Assembly (NCBI RefSeq): GCF_004803465.1
Contig: NZ_SRSF01000001.1
Location: forward strand, 372,501 to 436,500
Length of the DNA stretch: 64,000 nt
Direction: 5' to 3'
Source: Neolewinella litorea
GTDB lineage: Bacteria; Bacteroidota; Bacteroidia; Chitinophagales; Saprospiraceae
This document shows, in pieces, positions 52,064 to 60,082 of the stretch; the first letter of the stretch is position 1, and the number at the start of each line of letters is the position of its first letter. Both the position numbers and the translations under genes were made by a program. The notes under the pieces were generated by a model, which was not told where the DNA came from, made no database searches, and saw only the letters and a list, made by a program, of their open reading frames with translations.

Positions 52064-54694
52064 ATGCGATTTTACTCAGTTATAATTTCCCTGATTTGGT
52101 CAATCAGTCTCTCGGCCCAGACCGATATCTACGAGCGCCTGACCTTCCCCGAGAATCTGTCGAACTCCGAGATTCTCAGTCCGCGGCAGTTCCTCGGTTA
52201 CCGGCTGGGTGAGCGATTCACCGAATACGCCCGGTCGGTAGCCTACTTCGAATACCTGGCGGAGCAGAGTCCCCGCATCAAGCTGGACCGTTACGGCAGC
52301 ACCTACGAAGGACGTCCGCTGATTCTCCTGACCGTCAGCGACAGTAGCAACATGAACCGCCTCGAAGAGATCCGGCGGAACCAACTGCAGTTGGTGGAAG
52401 CGTCGCGGGGGGCGGGTACGCAGGTGCAAGATCTTCTGGCAGACCATCCGGTGATCAACAGCTACAGCTACAACATCCACGGTAATGAGGCCAGCAGCAC
52501 CGAGGCCGCCATGCAGTTTGCCTACGAGCTGGCGACCACCGAGGACACTGAAACCCTTGCCGCACTGGAGAAAACGGTCAATTTGCTCTTCGTCTGCATC
52601 AACCCCGACGGTCGCGACCGTTACGTATACTGGTATAATGGCATGGCCCGGGCCACGGGCGGGGAGGAACCGCGCGACCTGGAACACTACGCACCCTTCC
52701 CCAACGGTCGGACCAACCACTACTGGTTTGACCTGAACCGCGACTGGGTATGGGGAGTACACCCCGAAAGCCGTGGGCATACACGAGCCTACCAGCGCTG
52801 GATGCCCAACGTGCACACCGATTACCACGAGCAGGGGTACGACGCCAACTACTTCACCACTCCCGGCACCACCCCCCGCAACCTCCTGCTGCCCGACGCC
52901 TACGAAAGCTGGGCGGATACCTTCGGGCGGGCCAACATCGCGCGATTCGACGAGCAGGGCATCAGTTACTTTACCCGAGATCGATTCGATTTTTACTACC
53001 CCAGCTACGGCAGCAGCTACCCCTCCGTGATGGGGGCGGTCGGCATGCTGGTCGAGCAGGGTGGTATCGGGGCCGGCCGCGCCGTCGAGACCGAGGATGG
53101 CTACGTATTGACACTGCGCCAGCGCGTCTGGGACCACTACACCACCAGCCTGGCCCAGGTCAAGACCGCGGCCGAGAACCGGGAAGCCCTGCTGCAATTT
53201 AGCCTGGACGCCTGGAACCCGCTCACCAGCAAAGAAGAGACAACCGCCTACCTTATTGAGGACGACGGCAGCGATTACTTCAATGACTTCCTGGAAATGA
53301 TGCTCATGAACGGCGTGGAAGTAGAACGGACGCTTGAGCCGCTGGACGCGAAAAGTACGGGCTACCGGGGCAAGCGCGAGAACCTGGATCGTACCCACCC
53401 GGAGGGTAGCCTCATCATCTCCACCGAGCAACCCCGCCACCTGTTCATCAATAGCATCCTGAGCAACCAACTGGAAATTGAGGACAGCGTCATGTACGAT
53501 ATGAGTACCTGGTCCGCTCCGCTGGCCTACAACCTGGAGGCTTATCAGCTTGCCGGACCAGTACGGGTTGACACCGAGTTTGTTACCCTGATCGAGCGGG
53601 AGGGTAGGGTGAGCGGTCCGTCGGAAGCACCCATCTACGCCTATGTGATCGACTGGAGCCAACGCAACGCACCGCAAGCCCTGGCCGAGCTCTGGAAGGC
53701 GGGAATCCGCGTCCGGACGGCACTGGAGCCTTTTACGGCAGACTCGGGCGCAGAATTTTCGGCCGGAAGTCTTGTCGTACTGCGCGGCAGAAACCTGGAG
53801 AAGGAAAGTGAGCTGTCGGATCTGATGCAGCAACTGGCCGATGACCACGGACTGCAGATCGAGCGGTTCACCACTGGCAGGATGCGGTTGGGCAACGACC
53901 TGGCCAGCACCCGCAACTATCCGGTTAAACAGCCGGAAGTTGCCATGCTGGTTGATGAGCCCTTCGATACCTACACCAGCGGGCAGATCTATTTTCTCTT
54001 CGATTGGGAAACCCGGCTGCCCGTTACCCGCATCCGCACTTCGATACTCCGGCAAACCGCGGTACCAAAGTTCGGCTCCCGCTACGGCTACGCCGACCTG
54101 AACGACTACGACGTCCTGATCCTACCAGATGCGGATAACCTCGAGGAAGTATTCGGAAAAGAGGAACGTGCTACCCTCCGGGACTGGATCAGCGCCGGGG
54201 GGACCCTCATCACCGTCGGCAGCACCGCAGAATTCTTTACCGCCCAACGCGACTTCACCGACCAGCGGCTGATCGAGCCAGGAAAAGATACCTCTGAGAC
54301 CGCGGCCCAACTGACCTTCGCCGAGCGGACCGACTACTATGGCAAGAAGAACATCCCGGGTTCGGCCCTCAACGCTACGCTTGACATCACCCACCCACTG
54401 GCCTACGGGTTGAAGCCGGAGGTATACACCCTCAAATTCGGTAGTACTGCGCTGGCCCCTGCCGCCGGTCTGCAATCGGTAGGGCGCTACGTTGCCGACT
54501 CTACGCAGCTGCTCGCGGCGGGCTACGCCCCCGGAGAAAGCCTCAACCTCTTGGCTGGAAACACCTGGGCCGGCGTGCGGACTATAGGGCGCGGTAAGCT
54601 CGTGTACCTGCTCGACAACCCCCACTACCGGATGTTCTGGCGCGGACCCAGTCGCCTCATGCAAAATGCGGTGATGATCGTGCCTGGCATGTAA
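52064..54694 (+). CDS. M14 family zinc carboxypeptidase, secreted
   Basis: The 876-residue protein has a signal peptide (about 1-18, ending LSAQ). The M14 catalytic domain has zinc ligands His139 and Glu142 in NIHGNEASSTEAAM and His251 in PNVHTDYHEQGYD, with substrate-side motifs FDLNRDWVWG and GIGAGRAVETEDGYV. The C-terminal half (about 380-876) is a long accessory region with a glutamine-amidotransferase-like fold (DYDVLILPDADNLEEVFG, LRDWISAGGTLITVGSTAEF). Such large M14 proteins are frequent in Bacteroidota and process peptides outside the cytoplasm. There is no sorting domain at the end. Confidence 0.9.
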   Translation: MRFYSVIISLIWSISLSAQTDIYERLTFPENLSNSEILSPRQFLGYRLGERFTEYARSVAYFEYLAEQSPRIKLDRYGSTYEGRPLILLTVSDSSNMNRLEEIRRNQLQLVEASRGAGTQVQDLLADHPVINSYSYNIHGNEASSTEAAMQFAYELATTEDTETLAALEKTVNLLFVCINPDGRDRYVYWYNGMARATGGEEPRDLEHYAPFPNGRTNHYWFDLNRDWVWGVHPESRGHTRAYQRWMPNVHTDYHEQGYDANYFTTPGTTPRNLLLPDAYESWADTFGRANIARFDEQGISYFTRDRFDFYYPSYGSSYPSVMGAVGMLVEQGGIGAGRAVETEDGYVLTLRQRVWDHYTTSLAQVKTAAENREALLQFSLDAWNPLTSKEETTAYLIEDDGSDYFNDFLEMMLMNGVEVERTLEPLDAKSTGYRGKRENLDRTHPEGSLIISTEQPRHLFINSILSNQLEIEDSVMYDMSTWSAPLAYNLEAYQLAGPVRVDTEFVTLIEREGRVSGPSEAPIYAYVIDWSQRNAPQALAELWKAGIRVRTALEPFTADSGAEFSAGSLVVLRGRNLEKESELSDLMQQLADDHGLQIERFTTGRMRLGNDLASTRNYPVKQPEVAMLVDEPFDTYTSGQIYFLFDWETRLPVTRIRTSILRQTAVPKFGSRYGYADLNDYDVLILPDADNLEEVFGKEERATLRDWISAGGTLITVGSTAEFFTAQRDFTDQRLIEPGKDTSETAAQLTFAERTDYYGKKNIPGSALNATLDITHPLAYGLKPEVYTLKFGSTALAPAAGLQSVGRYVADSTQLLAAGYAPGESLNLLAGNTWAGVRTIGRGKLVYLLDNPHYRMFWRGPSRLMQNAVMIVPGM

Positions 54695-54715
54695 TCACGA
54701 GTCTATTCGACCTTG

Positions 54716-54964
54716 GTTGGTGGAGGCACCTTCGCTTTGAGCTGTCGCGTGAGCCTCCACCCCGCCGGGTGGAGAACATTGCCCGTTGAGTACGTCGGAT
54801 GTATTTCCCACGCGGCGCGTGGGTGGTCCGGCCTGTAGCCCCACCGGAACCTCCACCCGCCGGGTGGAGCAGACTGCCTCCTGAGGACGTCGGATGTGTA
54901 TACCACGCGACGCGTGGGTGGTCCGGCCCGGGGCTCAGCGGAAGCCTCCACCCACCGGGTGGAG
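54716..54964. repeat. Tandem palindromic repeat, about 96-bp period
   Basis: Three palindromes CTCCACCC-N3/4-GGGTGGAG start at 54755, 54851 and 54946 (spacing 96 and 95). Between them, ACGTCGGATGT occurs at 54792 and 54887, each followed by a second palindrome CCACGCG-N-CGCGTGG (54808-54822 and 54903-54917) and GGTGGTCCGGCC. A partial arm, GGTGGAGGC, precedes the array. The array sits between the convergent M14 and DUF2490 genes, where REP/BIME-like elements are usual. The arms keep pairing while spacer bases vary. It may act as a bidirectional terminator or a mobile repeat. Confidence 0.75.
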
Positions 54965-55023
54965 CAACCACACATGATAGCCACACAAGCGGCACAGCAA
55001 ACCCTGGCCCCAAGCCAGCCCTA

Positions 55024-55731
55024 CTACCAAAGCAAACTACGTCCGAAAGGCGAGCGGTAGCGCCAGTCGCGGTGCCGTTCGTCGGGTAAAACGTAAACAA
55101 TGTAAAGTCCGACAGTAGGCTCAGTGTCCGGTGCCGGCTGGTTGATGTCCCGCTCGAGCCGGAAAAAAGCATCGATACTAATTCGCGTAGACAATCGTTG
55201 CTCGACACCGAAGGTGTAGCGATGTCGCGTCCACTCATCCCGCGTATCAAACCTATACCGGGCTTCATATTCGGCGATCAAATAGGTTGTTTCCAGCATC
55301 TGGTAAACCAGGCTCACTCGAGGGCGTAAGGCAACTTCCGGATTCACGGGGCCGCTGCCCAGCGAGCGGTCGTATTGGGAGCGTAACCGGGCTTCGAGGA
55401 CCAGTGGGCTTTCGCCAAGCGGATAGGCATAGTTGAGGTCGGCAAACAACCTGACGGTAGTGGGATCGACGTCGTATTTAGGGGTAACCCGAATGCCTGG
55501 AGTTACGTCCAGTCGATCGGTGAGGAGCCGGTTTATAGCCCCGAGAAGCAACACGCGATTGTCGCGCCCGGTGTTGACTACCTGCCGGTGCTCCACCTCA
55601 AACTGATAGCCCCACTGCGGCGTGACCTCGTGCTCAAATGAGGGCCCGGTAAAAAAATTGAGCTGCGCCTCCAGCGGGGCGAGGGGGACCAACAAAAAGA
55701 GCACTATCCACACGCGTTCGATCGGAAACAT
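55024..55731 (-). CDS. DUF2490 family outer-membrane protein
   Basis: The 235-residue protein has a signal peptide (MFPIERVWIVLFLLVPLAPLEAQ). Many amphipathic strands follow, as in DUF2490 barrels: WGYQFEVEHRQVVNTGRDN, LFADLNYAYPLGESPLVLEA, LRSQYDRSLGSG, TTYLIAEYEARYRFDTR and RHRYTFGVEQRLSTRISIDA, ending YRSPFGRSLLW. The function of the family is unknown. It is convergent with the M14 gene across the palindromic repeat and divergent from the MBL lipoprotein. Confidence 0.82.
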   Translation of the reverse strand: MFPIERVWIVLFLLVPLAPLEAQLNFFTGPSFEHEVTPQWGYQFEVEHRQVVNTGRDNRVLLLGAINRLLTDRLDVTPGIRVTPKYDVDPTTVRLFADLNYAYPLGESPLVLEARLRSQYDRSLGSGPVNPEVALRPRVSLVYQMLETTYLIAEYEARYRFDTRDEWTRHRYTFGVEQRLSTRISIDAFFRLERDINQPAPDTEPTVGLYIVYVLPDERHRDWRYRSPFGRSLLW

Positions 55732-55823
55732 AGCTGCAATAGTAAAGCATCAAGGGGAAAGCAAATGCCGACAAACCTGCGGTCACGATTTCCGTTGTAC
55801 CGGCACATATCAAGCCCCCAACC

Positions 55824-56624
55824 ATGAGATACTGCCTGTTTGTTCTGCTCTGCACCTGCGTCCTCGCCGCCTGCAGCAACAATATTGACGCCACGTCAGA
55901 AAATACAACGCCCACCACCGAGACCACGGATGCTGATGAGATGCCGACGGAAGAAGTAGTCGTACACCCCGTCTACCACGGTTCGCTGGTGCTGACTCAG
56001 GGCGACCGCACGATCTACGTCGACCCCTACGGCGGCGCGAGCCTCTACAGCGCCTTCGCGGCCCCGGACCTCGTACTGATCACCCACACGCACCCCGATC
56101 ACCTCGACACGGCTACGCTCAGCGGACTCGACTTGAGCAATGCCACCCTGGTAGCTCCGGCCGCCGTTATGGAAGCCGACCCCAACACGACCTTCGCCGA
56201 ACGGCACACGCTGGCCAATGGGGAAAGCTGGGACTGGAACGGGATCAACATCGAAGCCATTCCGGCCTACAATCCCCCGCCAAAGGAAAATTTTCATCCC
56301 GAAGGTAAATTCAACGGCTACGTGCTGGACTTCGACGACGACAACGAGCGAATCTACATCAGCGGCGATACGGAAGGCGTGCCGGCTATGCGCGGCCTGC
56401 AGGATATTGATATTGCCTTCGTAGCCATGAACCTGCCGTATACCATGGACATCAACCAGGCCGCCGAATCGGTACTGGCATTCGCCCCGGACGTGGTCTA
56501 TCCTTACCACTACCGAAACCAGGACCAAACCAAGAGCGACGTGCAGGCCTTTCGCGAAAAGATCACCCAGTCGAACCCCAACATTACCGTACGGCTGGAA
56601 GATTGGTACCCCATCGCCCAGTAA
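55824..56624 (+). CDS. MBL-fold metal-dependent hydrolase lipoprotein
   Basis: The 266-residue protein has a lipoprotein signal (MRYCLFVLLCTCVLAAC). After a threonine/glutamate-rich linker comes a UlaG-like metallo-beta-lactamase domain: VYHGSLVLTQGDRTIYVDPY, the metal motif ITHTHPDHLD (His88, His90, Asp92, His93), IYISGDTEGVPAMRGL and VVYPYHYRNQ. The zinc ligands are complete, so it is probably an active hydrolase in the periplasm. The substrate is unknown. It ends one base before the convergent gene's stop. Confidence 0.85.
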   Translation: MRYCLFVLLCTCVLAACSNNIDATSENTTPTTETTDADEMPTEEVVVHPVYHGSLVLTQGDRTIYVDPYGGASLYSAFAAPDLVLITHTHPDHLDTATLSGLDLSNATLVAPAAVMEADPNTTFAERHTLANGESWDWNGINIEAIPAYNPPPKENFHPEGKFNGYVLDFDDDNERIYISGDTEGVPAMRGLQDIDIAFVAMNLPYTMDINQAAESVLAFAPDVVYPYHYRNQDQTKSDVQAFREKITQSNPNITVRLEDWYPIAQ

Positions 56625-57278
56625 TTACGGACAAGCGTAAGTATTGCTGCGCTGCACCGCCCGCACCGCATCGGGGCCGAGGGTATTATCGACTCCCTCC
56701 CCGGTATCCCGATCGGGGATATTCTCCGGTGGAGGCCCCGGCGTGCGCGCGTCAATGACATAATCCTTGAACCGCCGGTCTACCAAGTCGCCATTGCTGT
56801 AATAGCGCATTTCTTCGTGCACCTCGTCGATGGTCGCCGGCTCACCTGGCGTCTCGGTCTGCCCGTCAGCAGGACTGGCAAAGTGCCAAGCCCCGGAAGC
56901 CAGTTTCGCCACGTACATATCGTCGCCGTCGTAGTAATAGCTTTCGGATACGGAAGCGTGATCTCCCAGGGTAGCTTCGTGCGCCGCCCTGACGAGATCG
57001 CCCCCCGCGTAGCAGAAAATGAAGCGGCCGGCTGCGGCATCATCCGGACAGTCGTAGACCACCGTGTCGCAGCGCAACTGCCCGTTTCTTTCCATTTCCA
57101 GGGTGCGATCGTAGCGTTTACGGCTCCAGTCCAGGCCCGCGACGGAGTTGGTCGTGCGAACATCGGCCGGCGTCTCACCCGGAGTCTGTACAGCTGCGGG
57201 AGGGGGATCGTCAGCGCATGCGGTAAGGCCGAGTAGGGCCACTAAAATAAGCAGGAATTTAGATTTCCTAAATTGCAT
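56625..57278 (-). CDS. Lipoprotein of unknown function
   Basis: The 217-residue protein is read from MQFRKSKFLLILVALLGLTAC, a clear lipoprotein signal; the open frame continues upstream only as a shadow of the TIM-barrel gene. The body is acidic and has the segments SVAGLDWSRKRYDRTLEMER, CDTVVYDCPDDAAAGRF, HASVSESYYYDGDDMYVAKL and EEMRYYSNGDLVDRRFKD, repeating a Y-Y-x-x-G-D pattern. I do not recognise the family. It follows the TIM-barrel gene by four bases, so the two are probably one operon. Confidence 0.72.
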   Translation of the reverse strand: MQFRKSKFLLILVALLGLTACADDPPPAAVQTPGETPADVRTTNSVAGLDWSRKRYDRTLEMERNGQLRCDTVVYDCPDDAAAGRFIFCYAGGDLVRAAHEATLGDHASVSESYYYDGDDMYVAKLASGAWHFASPADGQTETPGEPATIDEVHEEMRYYSNGDLVDRRFKDYVIDARTPGPPPENIPDRDTGEGVDNTLGPDAVRAVQRSNTYACP

Positions 57279-57282
57279 GGGA

Positions 57283-58209
57283 TCAGACGGGTACGTCCAC
57301 CTTACGGTAGGCTTCCACGACGGCCAGTTCACCGGCTTCCCCTTCCATGCTGTTGCCGTGCTCCATGCCGTAGACGCCACGAAAGCCTTTGTTGTGGATA
57401 TGCGCCAGAACCTTTTCGTAGTTAATTTCCCCGGTGGTGGGTTCCTTGCGACCGGGGTTGTCACCGATCTGGAAGTATCCAATTTCATCCCACGCGGCAT
57501 CGATGTTGGGGATCAGGTTCCCTTCCTGGATCTGCTGGTGGTAGATGTCGTAGAGGATCTTGCAGGAGGGGCTGCCGACGGCCTGGCAGATCGCGTAGCC
57601 CTGAGCGGCCTTGGTCAGGAAAAGTCCGGGATGGTCGCGGTAATTTAGCGGCTCCAGCACCATGACCAGCCCGTGCGGTTCCAGGATGGCTGCTCCCTGC
57701 TTCAGGGTTTCCACCACATTGGCCATCTGGTAGAAGGGTTCCAGTCTCATCTGCACGAAGCCGGGCACCACCGTCATCCATTTGGCGTTGCAGCGCTTGG
57801 CCACTTCGACGGATTTCCGGATATCTTCCAAAAAGGCATCCCGATGTTCGCCCGCGCCGTTAGTCAGGGTTGGTTCGCGCCAGTTGATCTGGTTGGCTAC
57901 GAACACCCCCATTTGCATGCCTTTGGCGGCCAGCAGCTCACCGATTTTCGACTGCATGGCGGGTTCTCGGCCGCCCATCCCGTTGTCTTCCCAGGCGTGG
58001 AAGCCCATATCGGCGGCCCAGCGCACCTGGTCCAGATAATCTTCTCCCGCCAGGTTGCGGAACATCCCCGCATGGGGGGCGAAGGCCAGGTTAAAGGGTG
58101 TTCCGGCGGGCGCGGCCGCGGGTGCCGGGGTACGTGGCCGGGCCGCGGCGGCCAGTGGTGAAAGCCCAAGGGCGGCGGTGGTAAGCTTGATGGCGTGGCG
58201 GCGGTGCAT
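57283..58209 (-). CDS. Tat-exported TIM-barrel sugar isomerase-like protein
   Basis: The 308-residue protein starts MHRRHAIKLTTAALG, a twin-arginine-like signal. A TIM barrel of the xylose isomerase/hydroxypyruvate isomerase type follows: NLAFAPHAGMFRNLAGEDYL, WMTVVPGF, LVMVLEPLNYRDHPGLFL, KILYDIYHQQIQEGN, GYFQIGDNPGRKEPTTGEIN and GVYGMEHGNSMEGEAGEL. The glutamate, aspartate and histidine ligands (VLEPLN, ILYDIYHQQ, QIGDNPGR) are in place. Relatives isomerise small sugars or hydroxypyruvate. The export signal suggests a substrate outside the cytoplasm, in line with nearby sugar genes. Confidence 0.87.
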   Translation of the reverse strand: MHRRHAIKLTTAALGLSPLAAAARPRTPAPAAAPAGTPFNLAFAPHAGMFRNLAGEDYLDQVRWAADMGFHAWEDNGMGGREPAMQSKIGELLAAKGMQMGVFVANQINWREPTLTNGAGEHRDAFLEDIRKSVEVAKRCNAKWMTVVPGFVQMRLEPFYQMANVVETLKQGAAILEPHGLVMVLEPLNYRDHPGLFLTKAAQGYAICQAVGSPSCKILYDIYHQQIQEGNLIPNIDAAWDEIGYFQIGDNPGRKEPTTGEINYEKVLAHIHNKGFRGVYGMEHGNSMEGEAGELAVVEAYRKVDVPV

Positions 58210-58306
58210 GAAAGATGTCTTCGGTTCGGGTTAAACATACAATGTCGGACCGACAATGGGAAACAAAGCCGCCTCGCGCAATCGATTTACTTTCGGTCGA
58301 TCTAAT

Positions 58307-58314
58307 TATCTTGC
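58307..58314 (+). promoter_or_regulatory. -7-like element TATCTTGC of the PA14 gene, predicted leaderless
   Basis: TATCTTGC is followed by GTC and the ATG at 58318. The three-base gap is the shortest of the leaderless candidates. The same octamer precedes the VOC gene. Confidence 0.45.
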
Positions 58315-58317
58315 GTC

Positions 58318-60036
58318 ATGCTTAAGTACATCCTTTTTGTTGCGGTACTCGGCCTGGCGGCCTGTACCTCCGACCCCCTCGAGGTGGAAACCATTGACAC
58401 TACTGAAAGCGCTCCCTCCGACGGGCTCGACGAACTGGAATTGGCGAGAGATCCCGCCGGGTGGACCATGGAAGACGGCGTGTTGACTGCTACCGCCCCT
58501 GCGGAGTTGGAACTGTTACCCGAGCATAAGGCGCTTACCCTGGCCTTCAGTTTCCGGCTGGACGAGGCGGGTGAAGCCGATCTGCTGCTCGGCGGCCAAC
58601 ATGCCCTTCACCTGCCCTCCCTGGACCTTGACCTGGACAGCACGGTAAGCAAGCGCAGCGAGGTGAAAATCACCCCCGGGGTATGGCAAAACCTGGAAGT
58701 GGCCTACCTGCCCGCCGAAGGGGAGGACCCGGCTTTGCTGGTGGCGACCTACCTCAACGGAAATCTTATTTACTATCAGCAGCCCCTGCCGGCGGGCAAT
58801 GCTGAGTCCGGAAGTCTTTCGCTCAAGCTTACCGCCGGCACCCTGTCGCTGACCAACCTGCGTACATCCGCCAGCGCCGGGCGCGCTTCCGCACTGGCCA
58901 GTAATGGAGAAGTGGAACTGAACTTGCCGCTCATCCGGTACGCCTACTATGATATCGAGGGCAACCCCGAGGACATTACCGATTACGAGAGCCGCAGCCC
59001 GGCCAAGGAAGGTTACATCTCACGCTTCGATTTGGACGGGATCCGGGAGAAGGGTAGTGGATATGCTTTGCGCTTTACCTCGGACCTTGAAATCCCTAAG
59101 GCTGGGGAGTACACCTTTCGGATCAATTCCCCCTCCTCCACCCGCCTGTACATCGACGACGAGTTGGTGGTCGACATGTGTGGCCGCGGTGGTGGAAATG
59201 AGGGGGAAGGCACCGTTTCGCTCGGCGAGGGAAGTCACCGCGTGCGTCTCGACCACTACCAGTTCGGGGGTTGGAACCACCTGAAGATTAAATACGCCTA
59301 CGAGGACCAGGAACCGGCCAGCTTCAACGATATGCCGGAAGACCGCGCCGTAGCCACGCCCCGGAGTGGTGATGCGGTCGAAATCGCCGCCGACGACCGT
59401 CCGTACCTGCTGCGCAGTTTCCTGAATTTTCCTCCCGCCAGGGTTTACGACTTTACCGATAAACGGACCCACGTGGTGAACGTAGGGGAAGCAGACGGCC
59501 CGCATTACAGCTACGACCTGCGCAACGGCAGCCTGTTGCAGGCATGGCGCGGGAAATTTCTCGACGTCAGCGAGATGTGGGTGGAACGCGGAGAGCCGCA
59601 GGTCGCCCGCGCCCTCGGTCCGGTGGTGGCCTTTGACGGACGACCGCAATGGAGTACCGAGGTCGAGCAGTGGCCCGAGCGGGGAGAGGACTTCCGCCAC
59701 CTCCGCTACGAACTTGATGCGGAGGGGCGTCCGACCTTCTACTTCAGCACGCCAGCAGGGGGAGAATTATCGGACGAAATCGTACCGACCGACCGGGGCC
59801 TGCAGCGTACGCTTACCAACCGCAGTTCCAGCGAGACCCTGCTGACCAGCCTGGCCGCCGGCACCTCCATTCGGGAGACCGGCAAGGGCACCTTTGAACT
59901 CGTCGATCCGGGACTGAACGTCCAGGTGACCGAGCTGGCTGCCGGCGGACTACGGCTGCTCCGTGGGCAGGGCAACCAGCGCCTCGTCGCAGAAATTCCC
60001 CCCGGCGAACACATTACCTATTCCCTGGATTGGTAA
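58318..60036 (+). CDS. PA14-domain lipoprotein, sugar-binding type
   Basis: The 572-residue protein has a lipoprotein signal (MLKYILFVAVLGLAAC). The N-terminal part (about 40-190) looks like a concanavalin/DUF1080-type beta-sandwich (FSFRLDEAGEADLLLGGQH, TPGVWQNLEVAYLP). A PA14 domain sits at about 235-325: EYTFRINSPSSTRLYIDDEL, GEGSHRVRLDHYQFGGW. The C-terminal part is of unknown type (ALRPVVAFDGR-like ALGPVVAFDGRPQWSTEVEQ). PA14 domains bind glycans. It is 46 bp upstream of the propeller-cupredoxin gene in the same direction, and both are probably exported to act on the same sugar or redox substrate. Confidence 0.82.
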   Translation: MLKYILFVAVLGLAACTSDPLEVETIDTTESAPSDGLDELELARDPAGWTMEDGVLTATAPAELELLPEHKALTLAFSFRLDEAGEADLLLGGQHALHLPSLDLDLDSTVSKRSEVKITPGVWQNLEVAYLPAEGEDPALLVATYLNGNLIYYQQPLPAGNAESGSLSLKLTAGTLSLTNLRTSASAGRASALASNGEVELNLPLIRYAYYDIEGNPEDITDYESRSPAKEGYISRFDLDGIREKGSGYALRFTSDLEIPKAGEYTFRINSPSSTRLYIDDELVVDMCGRGGGNEGEGTVSLGEGSHRVRLDHYQFGGWNHLKIKYAYEDQEPASFNDMPEDRAVATPRSGDAVEIAADDRPYLLRSFLNFPPARVYDFTDKRTHVVNVGEADGPHYSYDLRNGSLLQAWRGKFLDVSEMWVERGEPQVARALGPVVAFDGRPQWSTEVEQWPERGEDFRHLRYELDAEGRPTFYFSTPAGGELSDEIVPTDRGLQRTLTNRSSSETLLTSLAAGTSIRETGKGTFELVDPGLNVQVTELAAGGLRLLRGQGNQRLVAEIPPGEHITYSLDW

Positions 60037-60082
60037 CCCCTTTATCCGCACCGCCCCGATTACCGTAATAATTTATTTCACT

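Noticed and set aside
52100-54055. A 651-codon minus-strand frame opposite the M14 gene
   Set aside because: It is a shadow frame; the M14 zinc motifs and signal peptide on the plus strand are decisive.
54716-54964. CRISPR array
   Set aside because: The repeat spacing of about 96 bp, alternating palindromes, only two to three copies and no cas genes rule out a CRISPR array.
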